Source: Saturnia japonica (Eukaryota > Arthropoda > Insecta > Lepidoptera > Saturniidae). Taken from it: a DNA stretch of 64,000 nt. How positions within the stretch are numbered: position 1 is the first letter of the stretch; each line of letters starts with the position of its first letter. Positions 57,361 to 64,000 of this stretch are shown here, in pieces. Under the pieces are notes generated by a model. It was not told where the DNA came from. It worked only from the letters and a program-made list of their open reading frames with translations, and did no database searches. The stretch is from positions 15,725,327-15,789,326 of the forward strand of contig CM065313.1 in NCBI GenBank assembly GCA_033032175.1, written 5' to 3'. Made by a program: the position numbers and the translations under genes.

Positions 57361-59414
57361 TAGTATATATGAAAATCAACTTATAATAAGAATATTAAAA
57401 GTTTGTTAGTTTTTCAACGAGGTAATCGTTGCAAATGCGAGTAGATGACACCGACGGCGACTACCCAGTTATAGCCGTAGAGCGGCGAATGAATTGTGAC
57501 CGCACAGTGCAGTGCGCCTGGCACGGGGCTGGCACACACTCGAATTCAAATTGAAATGAATTGTTTGCCGAGTCAACTCCGTAACTGGATTATATGCGGT
57601 TTGTTCTCTTTCCTTCGTAAATTGGATCTAAAATGAGATGTCTTTCTCAAATCGGCTACAATGCTTGTTCACATTTAACTTTCTTTAGCTGAACAATTTT
57701 CTATTTTATCGTTTTTAGAATGCAATAAATGTCGGTGCGCTGCTTTTTAATTGATCAATGCTTCTTTACTCTTATTATTGTAAACTAACATAAGTTTTCA
57801 GTGTTAGATTTTTCAAAGCCGATTTCATTCTCTTTATGTTTTTCACAGTGAAGGTGAATAATATACATAGTACAAATTATATTTTATAAGGAGATAACGA
57901 CATTGACGCTCTTTACATGCAATCGTAAAAGGTAGCCAATTGCCTTCAGTTCACTACTTTTATCCTTTTTGGACAACAGAGTTTCCGCCTTACGATGTGA
58001 TTTCCTATCTCTTTTGTTTCAACATACTGATAACAAATTTGTGCCGTTTTAGTGAGAGTATTACGTGTCTATTTATAAAACGTCATTGCATAGTACAGAG
58101 CAATTTAATAATATTTCGAAGACGGGCATCACATTTCTGAGTGATATATTACTTTTTTTTTTTACATTTTGCGATTGATTACTTTTTAAACATTTGTTCC
58201 GATAAAGTGTGTATTTATTTAAATATGTTATTTTGCTATTTATTTCTTTTGAATGTAGAGTGTGTTCAATTCTCATTTTACCTTATTAAGTTTTATTAAA
58301 TTTATACGTACAAAATACGTATTTATGTACGTAATAATACGTATACGTATTTATAAGTACATAATACGAAAGCTTTAAATGACATATTGATTGTGTCGAG
58401 CAAAGAAGAGTAAACGCTGTCTCTATACAGATGTTGACTTTTTTATACAACAATATGAATTAAAATATAATATTCTTCGTAAGCTTTCCGATTATTCTTG
58501 TTATACTTATTCCTTGATGTTTCGTTTAATATTTATGATAATTTACCTAACAACTTAAGTTATTTAAGACCATAGAAGTTACCAAAAAAAAAAAAAACAA
58601 TTCTTTCCGCTTAGGCGGGTTACCTTATAAAATCGAAGCAAATTATCAGTTCTGCTTAGTGTGTAGAAAAAACAGCAAATCGGATTAAGTTCCTGAGTTT
58701 CAAATGAAGTTTATTCATTCTCAGGGCATTAGATAAAATTAAATCTACAATTAAATCTAGCTTTTAAACCAAACTAAAATATTATTGTTTTATTTCCTTA
58801 TTTTTCTTTTCTGATTACATTTTTTTCAGCTCGATTTTTAAGATCATAATACTGAGATGATTATGTATAATTTACAAGATAATAACCACACAGGATTCAT
58901 TAATATAATGATTGTATCTACAGTTGCACATAGTCAAGGTCAAAAACGCATGAGAGCTGTCATCTACATAATCTACTATCAAGATGAGATTTATGGAATA
59001 TGTATTTTTGATATCAGTAGCGAGCAACGAAGCAAGCGCGCTCAAATCGTGTGAAAAATCTTATAGTCGGACAACAATGCGCATCGTGACCATAGAAGTG
59101 ATTCTCCCTATAGATTAAGCCTTGACATAAATTTCATAATATTTATTGCATCGATAAAACTTGCTCGCTGGCCGATTCATAAATCGTATTAAGATAAAGA
59201 ATGTTTTCATTATCTCCTTATACATGTAATATAGACTTTTAATCTATTATTGAATGTTCATAAATTATCCAGAAATACTAAAAAAATCGTGCAATACTTC
59301 TTCGCCGTGGAGGTCAAGGAAATCAAACCATAATAGGCCTAAAAATATTTTTAAAACACAACTTAAATTATACTATATAGATGATCCGTGCTAATCTTTC
59401 GCGCTTTACTATGT
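57361..59414. other. Intergenic DNA with a GC-rich short ORF and a TACGTA cluster
   Basis: A 39-codon ATG frame (57435-57554) lies in a markedly GC-richer island and is not recognised. Several TACGTA palindromes cluster at 58303-58350. No gene is supported. Confidence 0.4.
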
Positions 59415-59565
59415 TCTTATGCAATCTAACAGGCTGTCGTCATATTAGTTAAAAGTAATAATAATAGAGGGGTACATAAGCTTTAAAATGACGTTTGAAT
59501 CAATAATTTTGATGAACAATTAATAGAGATATGGCGTTGCCAGGAAAACACATTTGATAAATAAT
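59415..59565 (+). repeat. Partial copy of repeat family R7
   Basis: Contains AGCTTTAAAATGACGTTTGA, ATAATTTTGATGAACAATTA and AGATATGGCGTTGCCAGGAA, parallel to 36240-36310 and 42380-42440. Confidence 0.5.
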
Positions 59566-62500
59566 TAAATATATATATACATATATAGTAAACTAGTTGG
59601 CACGGTAAACGTTATTGAGCCCTTTCCTGTAGTAAAAAATGTTTCGACAACAGCGCAACTATCGGATCCTAACATAGCTATGAACTATCGTCTCGATAAA
59701 ACAAAATATATTTATGTGAATATAAGTTCAATAGGTTAAGTAGTTGAGAAGTTACACGATTACTAATATACACACACAAGATATTTATGTAGGTATATAA
59801 AATAGTTATTTTTGCATTCGAGTCAACGATTTCTAGTATTTGTGATTTGACGAGTAATATTTAAATTAATTATTAAGATATTAATTCCATTTAAGACCAA
59901 GTTTTGCATTTGACAAAAAGTAGCGTCGCGTCGCTCTTTGTATACTTAATTGCATGCAGAGAGAAACGTTCCAACGTTCCAAGTAGCGCTCGTTCAAGTT
60001 GACCCACTCCCATTGGAGCCGAATGGATAATGTACGTGACAAACACTAACTTGGCTAATCAAGCTGCAGGCGCACGTCATTCGTGGTGTAACGTTAGCAG
60101 GCTGCTTATGCCAAACTTAAATAAAGTACATCGAGCATTCTTTAAAATAAATCTTTAAGGGATTGTTATCACGTGTTCCTCTAAATTCGATTATCTTTGT
60201 TTAATTAGTATTTTTAATACCTGAATATTTTAATAACGGCTTTTGAGTGAGCAATTCTTTATCATAGATTTATATTATTATATATGCTATGAAGCATCTG
60301 CGATTAAGATTAAATTTTGCATTTAGTTAATACTTTACTTTTACTTTACACTTTTACCTAGATAGGTCTTTTTGCAAGACATCGAGCCTAACTCGATCGT
60401 TCACCCAACTTTTTTTACATTTATAAAATGAATGTCATAATGAACTATGTAGTATGTGTAAATAAACACATGGTTGAATTCGTATATAGGTATATATTGG
60501 CAGATACAGGGACAAAGAACACTCCGTATATTAGGCAATACACTTTAATTTGTTAAAGTTTAATATGTTTTAATGTATACTAAATGTATTGCGGTATTCA
60601 TTTTGCGCGCATAAATAACGAAATGTCGTTACATGTGTATTCCAATTCAATAATAAAAGCAAAAATATTGAAAACTTGGAAAAACTTACATGTACTTAGA
60701 TATGCAAGCAACGTCTTAAATGAGAAATTATTGCAAAAACCACAATATTTCTATATTTAATTCTTGCAAAGATGAATTTTATACTTAGTGATCTCGTTAT
60801 GTCAACTGTTACAATTCAAAGTATTTTGGGATAAAAACCATTTGTCTGCTCCGTCCAACGTGTAAGCATATTTAAAGGACGTTTATGTGTCTTCACAATG
60901 GATATCTGACATGCCGAACCCCTTTGACGTGGTCTGTTAGAGTAATTAGTTTCTTGTGCATTCACTCGTCGAACGCTGCGATGGTTAAATCATCTCTGGA
61001 TTCTTTACCACTAGTTTTTATTGTGGCAATATTTAAATATTGTTTTGTGATTTCTTTTTATTCCAAATAAAAAAGTGATTTCCGGTGATTCGAGCAAAAA
61101 GACAAAGAACCTCGCATGACGTAAATCAGCAATCTCTTTTGAGAATTTTTGAAATGTATTAACTTACTCGTCGTCTTTGATGTAACGTTGACTTTTGTAA
61201 AAAGCTTCTATCTTTGTTCATGACACCGCGTACGTACGCTTTGTCTCAGAATGGATTAATAGATGTAGTAAAAGCGAAGTTAATTAGTGTGTATCTTTTA
61301 TTGAATAACTGTAGGTACTGTTTTATTTGTAAAAGTGGTTAGCAGCAGGTTCGGGTGGTCCATTGTTTAACTGTGTTGGTAAATTTCTGAAAGTGGAGAG
61401 TTTCGCCCTCGCCCGCATGCCCCATGTTTTATATTTGCATTACCCGTTTGCGTTCACTTGCATGTATTGTTTTATTGTACATTGTATTGACTCTAAATCA
61501 GTGTATTGTTTAACGGATATTGTTCATTGGCCCAACTGATTAAATAAAAATACACAAATAAAAAAAGAAACAATATATCAAGTTTTGTAGGAATAAATAT
61601 TAACTATGATAACTTATCAGAAATACACGTCTGATATTACGGCACGGGGACTGAAATACTCGTTATCATGTAGATACACGTGTCATCTAAATTTAGCCGT
61701 GTAAGCAAATTAAATATATTAACAAATAAACATCCATATGCGATTCATGAAACCTGAGTTTGACGTTATCAGGGAAAGATGTAACAAAACATAACAGTTT
61801 CAGACAGAAAATAGGTACTGATTCCTGGAACCGAACGAAGTTAAGAAGGCTCACTCAGGTCGGAAATTCCGAGTAGAAAATAAACATCAAATGACTATCA
61901 TTTGGGTATTTTACGTTTATTTGTATTTTCTAATTGAATAAATTTTATTGTTATATTTGTGTAGTTACTTAAACATATATTGTATTAAATCATAACTGTT
62001 TTAAATTAAAGGAGCAGTTTCTTGCTTTGATATTATCGTAGTATGTCATTGTGCAGAAAAGTAGTAAAGACTAAAGATAATTACCTATTGCATTTTCAAA
62101 TTTGATCATTTCTCTGATATAGGTTACAAGTTCCATTACTTTTTAGAATGTTCATACCTTAACAAAAATAAGTTGAATAATTAGTATTTCCTGCGCATTT
62201 ATGTCAAGCGAATTGAATAAGACATTTTTAAGAAATTCGTAGCTCCGTACCTGAACGGGGCAATTTCTTCAACTTCTGTAATTCCAAGCACGGCTGCAGC
62301 GCCGGCGAGTAAACCGAGCTAAGCGCCACCTACATTTCCTCGCTGCCGACTTGCTTAAGCCGGTCGCGACGCGACGTGAAGTAAATGCGCAACTAATACA
62401 CTACTACATTGCTATACAATGTCGACTTACGCTTAAAAAATCGAATGTAGTAGCAATACAAAATTATGATAAAACAATATATTTCAAAGCTATATATAAC

Positions 62501-63285
62501 AAAAACATGTGACTGATTATAGAAAAAATGTAAAATACTAGAATTATGTATAAATTAATATAATCATTAAGTAATTTAAAAATCTTTTATTAAATAACCT
62601 TTTAATCTATATTTCAGCTGTTTGCTAAAATGAAAACGATAATTTTATGCAAGGGCTGTGTCGAATGTTATTAATTTTAATTTATGTGAATATGTATAAT
62701 AAAATATATCGATCGAGATCCTGTATAAGAATATCTAATTATATACGCACTATGTTAAGATAATTACTGAATAAATACGCAAAATAGCAATTCAAACTTT
62801 TAATAAACATCAGTTGGGTATCTTCAAGTCTCGAGTGAATAGGTACCTTCTAGGCAAACGTGCTTCATCGTAGACCACATCAACACATACGATCAGGCGA
62901 AATAGTGGTCAAACGCAAGCCTGTCCATTGTAAAAAAAATTCATAATTCATATTCATATTCATAATTGTAACTTCTTCACTGGTAATACATACATACTAC
63001 AATATATCATTACAATATATAATATGTCATACTACAATAGTAGTAGTACTTTGTTATTGCTTCTTCTTTTTATTTAATGGCAACTGTGTTCATTCACAAT
63101 TCTGCCAACGTCACGTGAATACAATATTTTTCAAAATATTCTTGTAATTTTTATACATAACTTAAAATAATTATATGCCTATAGTTATTATTTATAATCT
63201 ACTTCACATGTATACGATAACCAAGCTAAAATGCCGCCAAAATTACATAACATAGAACCAAGTAACACAAGTTTATTTATTAATA
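59566..63285. other. Intergenic DNA, no gene recognised
   Basis: AT-rich, with GC-richer patches at about 59985-60110 and 62275-62385. The latter has several CpG sites but no recognised frame. Confidence 0.45.
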
Positions 63286-63561
63286 CTAGCGGTCGCCCTA
63301 TGATCGAAATTCGACCAGCGACATTTTAATCATAGACTATTTTCTGTTTGACATTTGCATTATGAACCTAAACAAATAATATATCACTTACTGTCTATTT
63401 TAATTGAGTGGCAATATCAATATTTTGGAGGATTCGTCGTATTAATTTATTTAATTAATTACATGTATTAGTAACAGATATTTTAGCTTTCAGCACTCCT
63501 TCTCCATATAAATTTTAAAAGGGGTATAAAGGTTTTGCTTCACGTATTAATATAATGATGA
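63286..63561 (-). mobile_element. Helitron-like copy, internally shortened
   Basis: On the minus strand the 3' end reads TGGTCGAATTTCGATCA hairpin, then GGGCGACCGCTAG|T. The 5' side reaches an ATC-repeat tip. It lacks part of the middle present at 42505-42869. Confidence 0.68.
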
Positions 63562-64000
63562 TAAAAACCACTACATTACAGATCAAGATCTTCTCAAAAA
63601 ACTTCAAAATTCTAAAAAAAGCTTCAGAAAATAGCTTTAAATATTCTGAAGAACTTTCAAGCTTATAAGATAACAAAATAAATATGATTAAAGCTGAAAA
63701 CATTTCTGCGTTCACACATCTCAACCATCCGCCTTTTCCGTGTAGCAGTGTCGTACCTTCCTTCCATGGACCTCGTTAGTAACCCTCCACTTGTATAAAT
63801 CGAGTTTTCTTTCCTCACTACTTCTTATTGTCATTCGGTTTAAAGGATCCACGTTCTACAAAATTTTTACGACGATCAGGAATGTTCTTTTATTTTTAAG
63901 AGTACGTTTTTATTAGGTTACCTATTAGATTGAAAATGAGAAATTTTGCATTCTTTATTTTCATAAATCTTAACATAGCAAATTTATCTTCATTACTTGT
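63562..64000. other. End of window, no gene recognised
   Basis: A 69-codon minus-strand frame (63515-63724) overlaps the Helitron-like copy and is AT-driven. Nothing else is seen. Confidence 0.5.

Overview
The window looks like repeat-rich intergenic or intronic DNA from an insect nuclear genome, most likely a moth or butterfly. It is strongly AT-rich and has no operon-like packing of genes. It is dense in relics of the kind common in Lepidoptera: many Helitron ends with A|TC...CTAG|T borders, mariner transposons, tRNA-type SINEs, and 3' ends of non-LTR retrotransposons. I could not identify a host protein-coding gene with confidence. The species assignment is an inference.

The one clearly intact coding element is a Ty3/gypsy LTR retrotransposon at 14064-21146. 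Its two 248-bp LTRs look identical by eye, and it is flanked by an ATCG target duplication. A site complementary to the 3' end of tRNA-Leu follows the left LTR. A single uninterrupted 1570-codon gag-pol ORF carries an Arg/Ser-repeat N-terminus, two zinc knuckles, protease, RT, RNase H, and an integrase with HHCC, D,D35E and GPY motifs. Between the stop codon and the right LTR there are four tandem ~80-bp repeats. Each contains the same hairpin, and the paired positions covary. The element landed inside an older Helitron-like copy.

Region by region: 1-9 kb is AT-rich DNA with old repeat pieces and a Helitron at about 7889-8578. 9.3-12.7 kb holds a DNA transposon (11501-12651) that keeps a Myb/SANT-like first exon and a splice donor, and a tiny poly-A retroposon with a 12-bp target duplication is nested inside it. 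13.5-21.5 kb is the gypsy element and its Helitron target. 21.8-24.4 kb has a GC-rich unassigned patch, an old SINE and a decayed mariner. 25.8-26.2 kb is a compact Helitron. 26.7-32.9 kb has a second decayed mariner, a LINE 3' end, an inverted repeat pair with a SINE between the arms, and another SINE. 34.3-43.9 kb alternates Helitron-like copies, LINE fragments and unclassified repeats. 44-50 kb has hairpins, a diverged tandem duplication and further Helitron ends. 50.5-57.4 kb has a minus-strand SINE, an inverted pair of Helitron-type copies, a long foldback palindrome and a PIF1-like helicase fragment. 57.4-64 kb is mostly unassigned, with one more Helitron-like copy at 63286.

The elements work mostly as nested layers: Helitrons are targets for the LTR element, and DNA transposons are targets for poly-A retroposons. 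Only the gypsy element looks potentially active. The mariners and LINE pieces are broken by stops and frameshifts.
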